From Halorhodospira halochloris (GTDB lineage: Bacteria; Pseudomonadota; Gammaproteobacteria; Nitrococcales; Halorhodospiraceae), in contig NZ_AP017372.2 in the NCBI RefSeq assembly GCF_002356555.2, positions 1,488,001-1,552,000 of the forward strand: a stretch of 64,000 bases of DNA, given 5' to 3'. How positions within the stretch are numbered: the stretch's first letter is position 1; every line of letters starts with the position of its first letter. The translations under genes and the position numbers were made by a program. This document shows positions 41,324 through 51,130 of this stretch, in pieces. A model generated the notes under the pieces. The model was not told the origin of the DNA. It was given only the letters and a program-made list of their open reading frames with translations, and ran no database searches.

Positions 41324-41360
41324 TGCTCACAGCAGCTGTGCGTAGCTCACAGAGGCATTT
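41324..41360 (+). repeat. Hairpin repeat, copy 2
   Basis: Contains AGCTGTGCGTAGCTCACAGA and GGCATTT. The downstream flank (taactg, then a GAAACAAGA block repeated at 41391 and 41408) is shared with the copy at 43101, so the repeat unit extends to about 90 bp. Confidence 0.7.
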
Positions 41361-41732
41361 CTAACTGCTAGGTTCGATTATTATTCACTTGAAACAAGAT
41401 TTACTTGAAACAAGATTTAGTGGCTTTTTTGATTGAATTTCCACTTGACTTTTTCATCACACCGCACAATATTAGCGATGCTTTGCGGCACTTGGCATAC
41501 CAACGCAATGCCTGCTCGAAAGGTCATTTTCGAAACGCACGGATTATTTAAAAGCACTCGATCACGCTATCCTCAGACAATTCCATCACGAGTTGATGTT
41601 ACGCCCAACAAGCTGTGACCCTTTTGGACACTGGCGTCACGAGCTCAGACAACTTCAACGGTATCATTAAAAATTATAAATGAGCGCACTAACAGCGGTT
41701 ACTTAACCTTTTTTATAGCTGTATGGTTTTTT

Positions 41733-42691
41733 TCAAAAATTTAAAAACTCTCGCATCAGCGATTGATTATCGCGCAACCTCCAAACACCATTTTCTATTC
41801 CACGCAAACCCTCAAATTCTGGTTGATCTATAACCTCCCAGAAAGCATCAACGAAGACTTTATCTTTTGCATCAAAAGGTTCTTGTGGAACTGTTAGCGA
41901 TGCACACTGGATACACATCATCTCATACTCCTCATCGTCACAGGCGTCGCTGAACACTTTATGAACGTAAACCCAATCCGGCTTAGTTCGCCGATCAGCA
42001 TATCCCCTGGATGTTTGTTTCCATGTTAGTATCCACTGATTTGTAGGGCGCATGTCTGTTGGAGCTAAATGCACCTCTTTTTTAATATCATCTTGAACAG
42101 GCTGCGGAATGGCATCAGTGTAGTCGAATTCACCATCTACGTACCAAGCAATATAAACCATCCCATCGTAGTCCGGATCATAATCGAAAATACTCTTTTT
42201 GGCTCTTATCAGAGGAACATGAATTAATTGATTAACTATGGCCTTTCTATGCTTTTCTCTCAGCTCCTCTAGACGGTCTCGCTTTGATCGCTCGTCCGGA
42301 TATGATTTCTTCGCCTTTTGGAGGTACTCCCAAAAAAGACGGCTTGCTTCTTCAAGCAAAGACTCTTGGGAAAGGCGAACGCATAGCTCCTCATTCCCTG
42401 ATAAGCTGAGCCCATTGTTAGATAAATTGGCACTCCCAACGATTACACTGCTGTCGCCAATGTAGAGTTTCGAGTGAAGACCATCCAAAAACCATAATTT
42501 TTCCCAGCCAATCTCTCTTGCAAGCTCCGCGATAGACTCTGGATTACTTCCGAGAGTTGGTGATACAATTACATACTCTAGCGCTCCTGGATCTACGAAT
42601 TCTCTCCAGTTTGCACCTATATAAGCTACAGCGATTCGTTTAGGGGCAATCTTTTCCAGTTCTTTTTTATTTTAGGTGTACCAATCAGCAT
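41733..42691 (-). pseudogene. Phospholipase-D-family nuclease gene with A-tract frameshift
   Basis: The main frame encodes one PLD motif, HSKLYIGDSSVIVGSANLSN (His-x-Lys, then Gly-Ser-x-Asn), preceded by KRIAVAYIGANWREFVDPGA. It has no start. A different frame opened by the ATG at 42691 (MLIGTPKIKK) joins it exactly if one A is added to the six-A tract at 42663-42668. The intact product would be about 319 residues. The C-terminal two thirds are unrecognised. It could be a sequencing artefact, a slippage-controlled gene or a true pseudogene; a start at the in-frame TTG at 42488 would lose the N-terminal strand. Confidence 0.72.
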
Positions 42692-42860
42692 TCTTAATTC
42701 CAGTTGCAATTTGGTAGACGATGAATTTCAATAGACTGTATCATGTGAAAAGCTTTGGACATATTTGCAGCATTCCAAAAAACTTGCACCCTGGCTACGC
42801 ATTGGACTTATGAGCGATGTTTACGATTTTGATACAGGTAAGCTTAATTAACCCTATACA

Positions 42861-42899
42861 GCCTCTCAAAATAGCTGTGCATGGCTTATAAGAGTATTT
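42861..42899 (+). repeat. Hairpin repeat, copy 3
   Basis: GCCTCTCAAAATAGCTGTGC then ATGGCTTATAAGAGTATTT. The outer arms CTCT and AGAG are kept, and the loop changed from gcgta to gcatg. Confidence 0.65.
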
Positions 42900-43100
42900 A
42901 CGCTGCATGTTTTCAGTCTAAGCCTTGTTTGATTGATATATTGTGCCTTTAGTTATTCACCTGATTAACTAGACTGATTTTACCCCATGTTTAACGGTTA
43001 TCTTGAACTTTGTCACCGATTAATCGATTTCTACTTCGCAGAGCGCCTGTGAGTGCTTTTGTTGTTTTTGATGCAGGTTGGCTTATTTTTGTTTGTCAAA

Positions 43101-43139
43101 CCTCTCATAAAAGCTGTGCGTAGCTCACAGAGGTATTTT
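43101..43139 (+). repeat. Hairpin repeat, copy 4 (best conserved)
   Basis: CCTCT and AGAGG form the outer arms. Inside, AGCT pairs with AGCT around GTGCGT, or alternatively CTGTG pairs with CACAG around CGTAGCT. The unit occurs four to five times between two Rep-like genes, always in the same orientation. Hairpins of this kind are typical HUH-enzyme substrates, but the link is by position only. Confidence 0.7.
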
Positions 43140-43638
43140 TAACTGATAAACTCGATACTTATCCACCCGAAACAAGACTTTAGCACAACCCCTTCACTAA
43201 CCTACAGGATCGGACCTATCTGAAAACTAGAATCACTTCCCTCACTCTGTCACAGCACCACTCGATTGACTCTAACCACCTCTAGCCTCTCACCAGACAA
43301 CCCATAGACACCCTTTAAGTCACCTAACCCTTCAGCACCCACACCTCTACTCATCACCCTTAAACGAACAGAGTAACAACCACTGCTTGGCCTACCCAGA
43401 GTCAGTCTAGCATCCCTCACCTGAGCGGATCAGCAGTGAGAACAAATTCGACTAAATCGCATGATCACACCCTCACCAAACCCATCAACTACGATCATCT
43501 ACTACGGCACTGCTAATGGTATGAGCGAAACCCTTCTCCCTTGCCATTGCACTGACTCAAAACCCTAAAACGCTCAGGCAATGGCAGCACAGCCGGATCG
43601 CTCACTTTCACCTACATTTAACCATGAGGACAGAAACA

Positions 43639-44322
43639 ATGTTAGCGTCTACCAAAGATCCTCTCCAGTATACTGCACTTCACTACGACAGTGAGTTCAA
43701 CGGCTTGCCCGTAGACCAAGGTCAAGGGCCACTAATCGCCCGTCATCTCGGTCTACTCGAAGACTTACTCCAACGAGCTAGAAACGCGCACGATAACTCC
43801 CTAGCTGTGCGCTTCGACCTGCACTGCCCGAATACCATAGCCATCTCAGCGACTCTCAACCAAGGCAACGGTCTTGTCAGCCTTTTCTGGAGTAATCTCT
43901 ACGAGCAACTCTTTAACGCTCAACCTGCAGCGCCCTTCGATCTGCACTTTGCCTGGACACGTGAGCACGATCCTCACACCGGACAACAGGCCACTTACAA
44001 ATCCCTAATCTTACTAAACGCTCGCGCCTTTCATGGGCTCTACAGTAACGAGCAGGCGCAGGATATAGGCACAAGTGACAGTCTCGCCGGATGCATCCTG
44101 CGAGCCTGGGCTAAATCCTTACGTATCTCTGACCCACCACCGCCTGAGCTAGTCTCCTTTCCAACAGATCCGCTAAGCGGCAAGACCCAGGTCATGCTCT
44201 TGAACAGATACGATCATAACGCCTGGCGAGAGCTTTTCACTCAATCGAGCAGCCTATGCAAATACGAAGGTAAGCCGCTCGGTCGGGTCTTCTGCGCATT
44301 TAGAACTAGCAACCGCCAATAG
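43639..44322 (+). CDS. YagK/YfjJ-like protein B, HUH residues lost
   Basis: The start chosen is 43639 (MLASTKDPLQ), with GAGGACAG upstream. The 227-residue product aligns along its length with the protein at 40207: opening YTALHYDSEFNGLPV, LAVRFDLHCP, WTREHDPHTG and KPLGRVFCAF at the end. The HFH of the first protein is replaced by Thr-Tyr-Lys (ATYKSLILLN), and the Tyr in SYLFK becomes Ser-Leu (SSLCK). The fold is probably retained but the nicking chemistry is not. It may act as a DNA-binding antagonist or accessory factor. Confidence 0.72.
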   Translation: MLASTKDPLQYTALHYDSEFNGLPVDQGQGPLIARHLGLLEDLLQRARNAHDNSLAVRFDLHCPNTIAISATLNQGNGLVSLFWSNLYEQLFNAQPAAPFDLHFAWTREHDPHTGQQATYKSLILLNARAFHGLYSNEQAQDIGTSDSLAGCILRAWAKSLRISDPPPPELVSFPTDPLSGKTQVMLLNRYDHNAWRELFTQSSSLCKYEGKPLGRVFCAFRTSNRQ

Positions 44323-44367
44323 CTCAAGCACAAAGATGCCTTGCGGCTCAACCAGCCTCTAATACAA

Positions 44368-44399
44368 GGGAGGAAAGTCGAGCGAGGTACTTTCCTCCC
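44368..44399 (+). other. Hairpin after protein B gene
   Basis: GGGAGGAAAGT and ACTTTCCTCCC are exact complements around a 10-base loop, 46 bp past the stop. There is no T tract, so it may be a weak terminator or an mRNA end protector. Confidence 0.6.
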
Positions 44400-44536
44400 G
44401 CTCATGTTAAAGGCTTACCGGGTAAAGCGCTAAGCCATACATCATGACGATGAACTCGTTAAAAGCCACATCAACTCATCATCCTATGACAGCAGCGCCG
44501 TAGTCCTACCCACATCAAATCAAGGAGATCCCAACC

Positions 44537-44944
44537 ATGACAGATAACGACCTGCTCGAGCGCATATACGCGCAGATGCACCAGCCTATCCCCACCACAG
44601 CAAAAGCACAGCCAAGCACCGGCTTCACAAACAAGCAGACCACAAACGATACCGCAGCACCAGGATCTACCCAAGATACGCCATACACACCGGCGCCGGT
44701 TCACACTGAACAACTACACAGCGCGAATCTCGCCAACTCACCCCACAACGACGATATCGATCCGACCACATTGATCCAGGCGGTTATAGAGCATCGCCAA
44801 ATCCATCAACTCACCCAAGAACAACTCGCCACTGAGCTTGGGATCAATATAAGCACCCTCAGAGACTGGGAGCAGGGCCGACGCCAGCCCAAAGGACCAT
44901 CCCAAGCCCTGTTACGTCTATTCATCACTTCATCTAGAAGCTAA
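44537..44944 (+). CDS. Helix-turn-helix regulator with long N-terminal tail
   Basis: This 135-residue protein has a Thr/Pro/Gln-rich disordered N-terminal 75 residues, then an XRE/NadS-type HTH: HQLTQEQLATELGINISTLR then DWEQGRRQPKGPSQALLRLF. AAGGAGATCCC precedes the ATG. It is a candidate repressor of the element's replication or recombination genes. Confidence 0.8.
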   Translation: MTDNDLLERIYAQMHQPIPTTAKAQPSTGFTNKQTTNDTAAPGSTQDTPYTPAPVHTEQLHSANLANSPHNDDIDPTTLIQAVIEHRQIHQLTQEQLATELGINISTLRDWEQGRRQPKGPSQALLRLFITSSRS

Positions 44945-45829
44945 CCGAGCTAGAAATTTCTACTGGCTCAGCATCCAAACCAGATGCCCCTTCTCCCGTA
45001 ACACCACACAACCGAGACCTCGATGATTGCGGCTGCCCCTGCATATGGGGCGCAGCCGCGACTGCCTGGAAACGCCTGTTCTTCCTAAAGAGCATCGCAT
45101 AGGCCCGAAACCATGGCGACTCAACCGTTTTACGTTAACTAGAACAAAGGCACCAATATGCTATAGCCAAGAAGCGCTCACACTTTCGCATCAACTCCTC
45201 AAATTCCTTTCATCTTTGGAGAGCTCTCTAGCCAGCCCCCTGCTCGGTCCATTCCCAAGGACGGGGAATGGACCGGGGAACGGGGGGCTGGCTTTTTTAC
45301 TTTCTGCTCAATCTCAAATACTCCACCTCGCGCCTGCCACTGCTAACACTCAGACGATCCCTTGAGCACTGCTTGAGGCTAGCACGTCGACTAAAGATCG
45401 TTCATCAATCCAAAACGCCAGACGACAGAGTACCGTGACTTAATTTCAGTTACCTAAGGAAGAGAGACAGGATCACTTCTAGTGCGAGCCGCCTGCACGC
45501 TACCTGATAGGATCACCCTGTGGGCATCTAGCCTGACGGTCCAGAGTATCGGCTGCGTGAACCGAGGAGGCGAAAATCACAATTCTCTGGTTCACTGATA
45601 ATTACCACGCTCGTAGGCACTGTAGCACTCAACCCAAAACCGCACAGTGCCTTACCCCCCTAACATATTGGGGAACTTTTTTGGGAGAATTTGGGAACAA
45701 TTTTGAGGTATTGGAGATCGATACACACATAGACTGAAAGGTTGAGCCTGATATGCTGCCACCGACATTGGCAAGCAACTAATCTCAGAGGAACTTTAGA
45801 CAACCAAGGAGTATGTAGGAAAAGTACCA
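44945..45829. other. Gene-less stretch between regulator and third Rep-like gene
   Basis: Apart from the strong terminator at 45231 it shows no gene. Bases 45650-45720 contain runs of G and T (ggggaacttttttgggag) upstream of the next gene. Confidence 0.45.
45231..45298 (+). terminator. Very strong rho-independent terminator
   Basis: GCCAGCCCCC pairs with GGGGGCTGGC. Inside this, CGGTCCATTCCC pairs with GGGAATGGACCG. TTTTTT follows directly. It lies about 290 bp past the regulator gene with no gene between, so it may end a longer untranslated RNA. Confidence 0.88.
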
Positions 45830-47188
45830 ATGGCTCGCAAGCATCAACCGAGGTGGTATAAACGCGCCCGCAAGGTCATCCAGAACCAGCATTCCCGGTG
45901 GCAGCTGATCGATCCGCATCACCCCTCCGGACTAGAGTTTGACCCTTACAAAGTAGAGACCGCCCGCCTAATTGCCTTAGTTGACCTCGAGGAACTTGTA
46001 CACAAGCTCCTCAAAATCCCCAATGATGGGAAATCAATCTGGGACGAATTCCAGCCAAGCAGCGCAGCCAGTTCCTCCAAAGGCTTACCATTCATGCCCC
46101 ATGAGGATAGCCTAATTGCTCAGGCACAGCGCATCTTCAAAGCGCTATACCAGCCGACTATCTGGGGCATAGAACCTCTCCTGCAAGAGTGGAAACCCCT
46201 AAATATCAACCCTCTCATTATGAAAGCTGATGACGAGCTCAGACCCCATACACAGCACCACGCTACAATGCAGAACCAGCGTGGCCGTTGGTTCCCCTCA
46301 TCCAAGGAGAGTGTATCGGAACTGCTAGAACGCCTCCAAAAGAGCAGCCATAGCCTACGCAAGTTTGCCGAGGACCCGTCAATACGCAACCGGTTACGCA
46401 GTGCGCGCAAGCGCAGTAAGAAAATCGACGAATACCTCCGAGATTGCTTTCGCTGCAACCCCAAGCCGCGGCTCATGATACGGGTCGACTTAGGAGCGCA
46501 TGAACTCCGTCCTCACCATTTCACCCCTGAGGGCCGAATCTGGTTAAACCCAGACAATCTGCAGCTCCATGCCGAGACTCTTGAAGAGCTGATCATGAGA
46601 AGAATTCTCGCGCGCCACAAGCCGCAACGAGATTGGCTCAACCGGTGGACAGGCTACCTCGTAAAGCGTCAATACGATTTTGACAAGGGGTATTATTGGC
46701 ACCTAATTATGTTCTTCGACCCCAATACCGTAGGTAGTCACCCTGCGACCATGGAAAACGATCTGAGCGAGGCGTGGAAAGAAGTTACCCGCGAGCAAGA
46801 TCTCACAGGATTGTGCTGGGGAGCCAATCGCGATATTAAAGCGCGCACCCCGGAAAGAGGCAGCCTATTGCTGCCGAAGAGCAAAAACCTTCCTATAAGG
46901 GAACTCGCTTTCTATCTCGGTGATCTCGACTACATCGCCCACGTCCACCGATGGGACAATCGCCATAACCTGCGCCATCCTCAATCCCCATCCAAAAAGT
47001 CTGCCCCCAAGCGCAGCCGCTCAACTGTTAAGAACTCCGCGAAACAGCCGAAAAAAACTCTGATAGAAATGGGCTCCGAGCGCTTATCGCCGCTTGACAC
47101 CGGTAACGAGCAAAGCCAAGGGCAGGGCTTCGAGACAGGCTCTGAAAAGGGTGACGATTCCCCGCAGGATCCACCCGGTAACGCTTAG
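45830..47188 (+). CDS. Large YagK/YfjJ (Gp2-like) Rep-type protein C
   Basis: This 452-residue basic protein has about 200 residues of unrecognised N-terminal sequence. A Rep-like core follows: RLMIRVDLGAHELRP (about 218), KGYYWHLIMFFDP (about 288) and ELAFYLGDLDYIAHV near 360. The spacing follows inovirus Gp2/YagK proteins. Only the second His of the HUH pair remains (Tyr-Trp-His). The last 60 residues are a disordered Lys/Ser/Gln tail. It could be the main replication initiator, with the smaller proteins as accessories, but this is inference. Confidence 0.68.
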   Translation: MARKHQPRWYKRARKVIQNQHSRWQLIDPHHPSGLEFDPYKVETARLIALVDLEELVHKLLKIPNDGKSIWDEFQPSSAASSSKGLPFMPHEDSLIAQAQRIFKALYQPTIWGIEPLLQEWKPLNINPLIMKADDELRPHTQHHATMQNQRGRWFPSSKESVSELLERLQKSSHSLRKFAEDPSIRNRLRSARKRSKKIDEYLRDCFRCNPKPRLMIRVDLGAHELRPHHFTPEGRIWLNPDNLQLHAETLEELIMRRILARHKPQRDWLNRWTGYLVKRQYDFDKGYYWHLIMFFDPNTVGSHPATMENDLSEAWKEVTREQDLTGLCWGANRDIKARTPERGSLLLPKSKNLPIRELAFYLGDLDYIAHVHRWDNRHNLRHPQSPSKKSAPKRSRSTVKNSAKQPKKTLIEMGSERLSPLDTGNEQSQGQGFETGSEKGDDSPQDPPGNA

Positions 47189-47276
47189 CTCTCCCCTCGC
47201 GACCATGCCTCCCAACTACAGTATTCATTATGCATATCCCTCACCGCCTCTCGCCAACTCTCGAATACGCGCTCTC

Positions 47277-47540
47277 TCATACCTGGTGATTAGGAATATC
47301 CGCATCTCTAATATCTATATTCCGCCTTTCCTCAACACAGTCCAAAGCCTGATCGCTTCCCGTGTAGCTGCGAACTAGCGCATCGATTACCTCGCTTCGG
47401 CTGCCAAGACCGAGTTCTTCCTTGAAATTATCCAAACTATCCCGGATCGCGGCATCCACCGTCAGCTCAAGCCGCACCTGGCCCTGCTGTTGCCTCTTTT
47501 TACGCAGCCGCTGTTGACGTTCGCTCTGACTCATGCCCAC
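47277..47540 (-). CDS. Ribbon-helix-helix protein
   Basis: This 87-residue protein has a basic N-terminus, the strand VRLELTVDAAI and helices RDSLDNFKEELGLGSRSEVI then ALVRSY, the pattern of CopG/MetJ-type RHH regulators. It is convergent with the Rep-like gene C. Small RHH proteins near rep genes often control copy number. Confidence 0.72.
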   Translation of the reverse strand: MGMSQSERQQRLRKKRQQQGQVRLELTVDAAIRDSLDNFKEELGLGSRSEVIDALVRSYTGSDQALDCVEERRNIDIRDADIPNHQV

Positions 47541-47782
47541 CTTCTCAATTGCGCTGATCTTCTAGCCAGAACCTAAAGAAGAAGTCGCCTATTGTCGGCC
47601 GGTGACGCCTTAAACCTCCATCCCGCGTAACAGGAGACGCACCTGCAGCGCTATTCAAGTGACCGGTGACGAAACAAAACGCGCTTTGAGCGAGCAACAA
47701 CGCCGAGCGCCCCTGTAAGCAGTGGGCAGCTGACAGCGCCGCTGGGCGACCCAGTCGAATATACATCGAAGGTTTGCAGCGG

Positions 47783-48376
47783 CTAGCCGAGATAGCTGCC
47801 GGGGGCTTCGTACCTCGTCATGAATTCAATATCGCAGCCAAAAGATACGCCATTAGCCCTAAGCCAATGTGGAACAGCGATGAGCGCAAGACCATGCGCG
47901 GTATCAAGGTGAGGTTTCAGAACGTAACTACACGGCGCGTCGAAAAAGGCGAAAACGCCCTGCCCAGTCATGAATTGGCGCAAGGTGGTCAAATCTTGCA
48001 GCGGTTGCGCCGTAGCACTATCTGGGCGGCGCAAGGCGCGCAGAAAAGTGGCATCAAACAGCCGTGAACTCAGCATTTGATCAAGCCGGCCTCCAGCGCG
48101 AACCAAAACCCGATTCCGCGAAAACTCCAACAACCCCAAGACTATCAGCAATCCGACCGCGACTATCAGCAGCATAACCAGGGTCTCGACGCTCCCGCTC
48201 GAGAGCACCCGATCAAACATCTGTAGCATGAACAGCGGCGGGACCAGCATCAGCAGGTTGATAAAGAAGCTGAATGCGGCCACCGCGATTATGGATTGTT
48301 TGAATTGGCCGAGGCACTCGCGCAACTCGCCCTTGGCCTTAGCGCCGGCTCCTTGAATACTCTGAGGATTGGCCAT
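47783..48376 (-). pseudogene. Type I secretion ABC exporter (PrtD-like), N-terminal fragment
   Basis: The first 150 residues match the start of PrtD/HlyB-type exporters: FKQSIIAVAAFSFFINLLML then VPPLFMLQMFDRVLSSGSVE, and LTTLRQFMTGQGVFAFFDAP. After FFDAP the frame runs into unrelated sequence for about 47 codons, and the rest of the membrane domain and the ATPase are absent. No secretion partners are nearby. Confidence 0.82.
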
Positions 48377-48536
48377 GAGCCTCTCTATTTGTAGGGATAA
48401 TTGGAACTTGCTTGGTAACTTGGCTTAACCTGGACCTTAACGGTTCAGTTTTTAAAAAGGCGAGCAGCAGTTTAACTACAAGATTATCTTGTGGCTAGTG
48501 CTTAGGCTTATCAGTGCTTAATCTAGCGCCTGATAA

Positions 48537-48953
48537 TCAGGCTTTTGACAGAAGACGGCGCATCCAGTTCAAGGAACGCGGCAATCCCCAACGCGCTGCT
48601 TTTGCCTGTTCTCCCAGCATCCGCAGAACTTCATGCGCCTGGGTGCGCGAAAGAGCTAAACCTGCAACAGGCTCAGAAGCTTCATAGGATCCTGGCTCTG
48701 CTGGCAACTGATACCCAAGCAGACCCAGTCGCAGCTGATCACCATCGACTTGAATACGTATATCACTAATCAAATACGAAGCTGCCCTGCTGCTCACACA
48801 ATCATGCCTTTCTTCTTTTTTCTGCTCCTCAGACCCCTCACTGCCAGAAATCTGTTGCCGATGGCCAGCTATCTCAGAGCGTGCAGCTATGTGCTCAAGA
48901 GCCATTACCGTGTCATCAGCTGGCGCGCCTTCTCCGGCCGGATGGCTTGCCAC
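48537..48953 (-). CDS. Hypothetical protein
   Basis: A 138-codon open frame. The second half (ISDIRIQVDGDQLRLGLLGY then LALSRTQAHEVLRMLGEQAK) looks like real mixed alpha/beta protein, while the first half is low-complexity and may not be translated. No family is recognised. It lies 160 bp upstream of the exporter fragment on the same strand. Confidence 0.45.
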   Translation of the reverse strand: MASHPAGEGAPADDTVMALEHIAARSEIAGHRQQISGSEGSEEQKKEERHDCVSSRAASYLISDIRIQVDGDQLRLGLLGYQLPAEPGSYEASEPVAGLALSRTQAHEVLRMLGEQAKAARWGLPRSLNWMRRLLSKA

Positions 48954-49726
48954 GCTCGTTGGTCGTTGTGGCCTTAATCATTCGTTGGGCTACTTGGTCC
49001 GCCGCGAAGCCCAGGACAGCGGTCGCCGGCAGACACGGAGAGCTGGCTCTCCCTCAACCGAGGCGCATGGCCCCTGGTGACAAAGCTGTTGGATCTACCC
49101 CCAATCGGCGCTCAACGCGTATCGAATAGGGTACGGCCAACACAAATGCCAGCGGATGTGGCTATTTAACGTAAAGGCGGGATTATACGTACTACTGAGT
49201 GAGCATCAGCACCAGGAGGCGAGCCGCTGCAGTCAGGCTCACCAGTGGATTGACCCCGGAAGTGTGCATCTTGGGAAGGTCAGAGGTCATCGCGAGCCCC
49301 ATCGGGATCAGGGCACAAAAGTCTCAATCGAGGCGAAAGAGTCTCGGCGGGAGGTGCCCCAATTAGGACCCGCGATGACCCGAGATCACACTAACACCAT
49401 ACAAAGGTGAGTGAAACCCTGGTAATAGCCATTTGAACACATCAGTAAGGCCGTCCAATCAAACGTTATTGCGACGCAATAGATTTGTGAAGCCGTTCAG
49501 TTAACGCTGAGAGGTGGTAATGTCCGGTAATTAGCATTACGGCAATTTATGCCTATGCGCCGTACCGCATATAGGTTCACGGTGGCTAATACCTTGCCTG
49601 CACTCCCGCACCGGGCCAGGGTGGGCGGATTTACCGCATTCCTTGATTCAGGTTGTGTTGTTCAAAATTAAATCAGTGAGACTGCTAGCCTAGATGTGTC
49701 TCCCTTCTAAAAGACTGGAGGTCTCT
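48954..49726. other. Gene-poor stretch with IS1380 scrap
   Basis: Bases 49074-49104 (TGGTGACAAAGCTGTTGGAT and following) resemble the IS1380 fragment at 14138-14168. The remainder holds short frames only, with no recognisable family. Confidence 0.4.
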
Positions 49727-50488
49727 ATGCCCCAGCTAAGACGCCTTTATCCAGCAGCCATAGCACTCTCGAGCGCCGTGTGCACGGGCTCCCTGTCCGC
49801 TGCGGAGCGGTTCACCGGAGGATATATCGGTGTAGAAGGGGACTTGTTATCTTCCGTTACCTTTGAGCGGGACTTCGATGATGGTTTCGCCGGGGAAGTA
49901 GTTGAAGATTTTGTAGAATATGAAGATCCAACAGATTTCTTAGAAAATGATGATCAGCAGGAAGGGTTCGCAAGTGCTCTTATGTACACATCGCATGAAG
50001 CTGGAATTGAGGAGGTAGTTCCCGGAGGAAGTGTAATCTTAGGCGGCGGAATGCAGCAGGATGGCTTTTATTCTGGCATCGAGGCCCGTTACCACTTCGG
50101 CGGCGTGGATGAAGAATTTGAAGATGATCTGGAAGAGAGCCTTGAGTTTGAGGATGGCTATTCGATCTCTGCTCGATTTGGGACTCTGCTACGCGAAGGT
50201 AATGTAATGCTCTATGGAAGCTTGGGGTACGCAACTAGGGAGGTGACTTACGAAGTTTTTGAGGACGATGAAAATAGCGATAGTAACGATCATTCTGGCT
50301 TTCGTGCAGGCATTGGTCTTGAATATCGGCCCGATTATCCGCCGATCTTTGTTCGCCTTGAGACTTCGCGAACTGATTTCGGGGATGAAACTTATGAAGA
50401 CGAGGATGATGGTAACGAGTTTGATTTTGCCGATATCGATGACTTGGTCGAGCACGCCGCGCACCTCGGGGTAGGATATCGATTCTAG
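49727..50488 (+). CDS. Acidic outer-membrane beta-barrel protein
   Basis: The start is at 49727 (MPQLRRLYPA), with CTGGAGGTC upstream. The 253-residue product has a signal peptide cleaved near LSAAERF. The alternating strands start with GGYIGVEGDL and end in LGVGYRF, whose terminal Phe is the usual barrel-assembly signal. Loops are extremely acidic (runs of Asp/Glu), as in halophile surface proteins. It resembles small OmpA/OmpW-like barrels; the substrate is unknown. Confidence 0.75.
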   Translation: MPQLRRLYPAAIALSSAVCTGSLSAAERFTGGYIGVEGDLLSSVTFERDFDDGFAGEVVEDFVEYEDPTDFLENDDQQEGFASALMYTSHEAGIEEVVPGGSVILGGGMQQDGFYSGIEARYHFGGVDEEFEDDLEESLEFEDGYSISARFGTLLREGNVMLYGSLGYATREVTYEVFEDDENSDSNDHSGFRAGIGLEYRPDYPPIFVRLETSRTDFGDETYEDEDDGNEFDFADIDDLVEHAAHLGVGYRF

Positions 50489-50749
50489 GATTTAATTTGA
50501 GTTCAACGTATAAACTTCTCGCCTCATCTGTAATGATCGCAAGCCTAGCTTGCTGATCTAAATCAGCGGCGGAGACTCGTCAAGGAATGCCTTATGAGAC
50601 CCGCCAATCCCAGAACTCCTCCCGTTTGCAGTGGCAGTATAGGGCAGCCAGCTCGAGCACCTAGCCTATTTTAATGCGCCGGTAAGCGTGGGACGAAGTG
50701 TGTCAGGATGATGCCTGTGTTGTAAGTAAAGGCGGAAAAGAGACTAGCC

Positions 50750-51121
50750 ATGTACTCTGCTCGCGAGGATATTCTCTCATGCATTGACCAAGCACTCTTC
50801 TTTCGCCAGCGCAAGGCGACGGAGTATCCCAACGACTGTCGGAACCAACTTTCAGTCGCTGAACTCCAGCGCCTTAGGGTCTACGTCTCAGAGCTACCCG
50901 AAGCGCACGACTTGTTCATCAAGTGGGATACCGCTTGGGCTAAGGTCGAGGATGAAGCGATCTACTTCTTCGAGGAAGTCCTTGAATCAACTGGTGAACG
51001 GACGGACATTTTCGCCCGCTACGGCTTCCATGGAAGGGAGGACCCGGAATCTTTTTGTGAGAGGCTTGCAGCACGCTTAGACGATTTTGCTCTACGCGGA
51101 GAGGAAGGCGGCACCGCATAA
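50750..51121 (+). CDS. Hypothetical protein
   Basis: This is a 123-residue, mostly helical acidic protein (MYSAREDILSCIDQALFFRQ, later RYGFHGREDPESFCERLAAR) with no recognised family. GGAAAAGAGAC precedes the ATG. Its stop lies a few bases before the first recognisable codon of the IS3 orfA remnant, so the IS may have inserted just behind it. Confidence 0.55.
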   Translation: MYSAREDILSCIDQALFFRQRKATEYPNDCRNQLSVAELQRLRVYVSELPEAHDLFIKWDTAWAKVEDEAIYFFEEVLESTGERTDIFARYGFHGREDPESFCERLAARLDDFALRGEEGGTA

Positions 51122-51130
51122 GCCCAAAAG

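Larger units (their letters stand above)
42692..43638. other. Long AT-rich gene-less stretch with hairpin repeats
   Basis: No protein gene is supported. The two best hairpin repeats lie at 42861 and 43101, each preceded by a shared block (TTTTGATNCAGGT then GCTTA). The last 400 bp are C-rich and unstructured. Confidence 0.5.

Noticed and set aside
41061-43139. CRISPR array
   Set aside because: The repeats are few, imperfect and irregularly spaced from about 200 bp to 1.5 kb, with a gene between; no cas gene is present.
40921-43638. Retron or ToxIN-type RNA system
   Set aside because: No reverse transcriptase or ToxN-like gene lies nearby, and the repeats are not tandem.
45027-45365. 112-codon open frame
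   Set aside because: It spans the strong terminator hairpin at 45231 and has no family or ribosome site.
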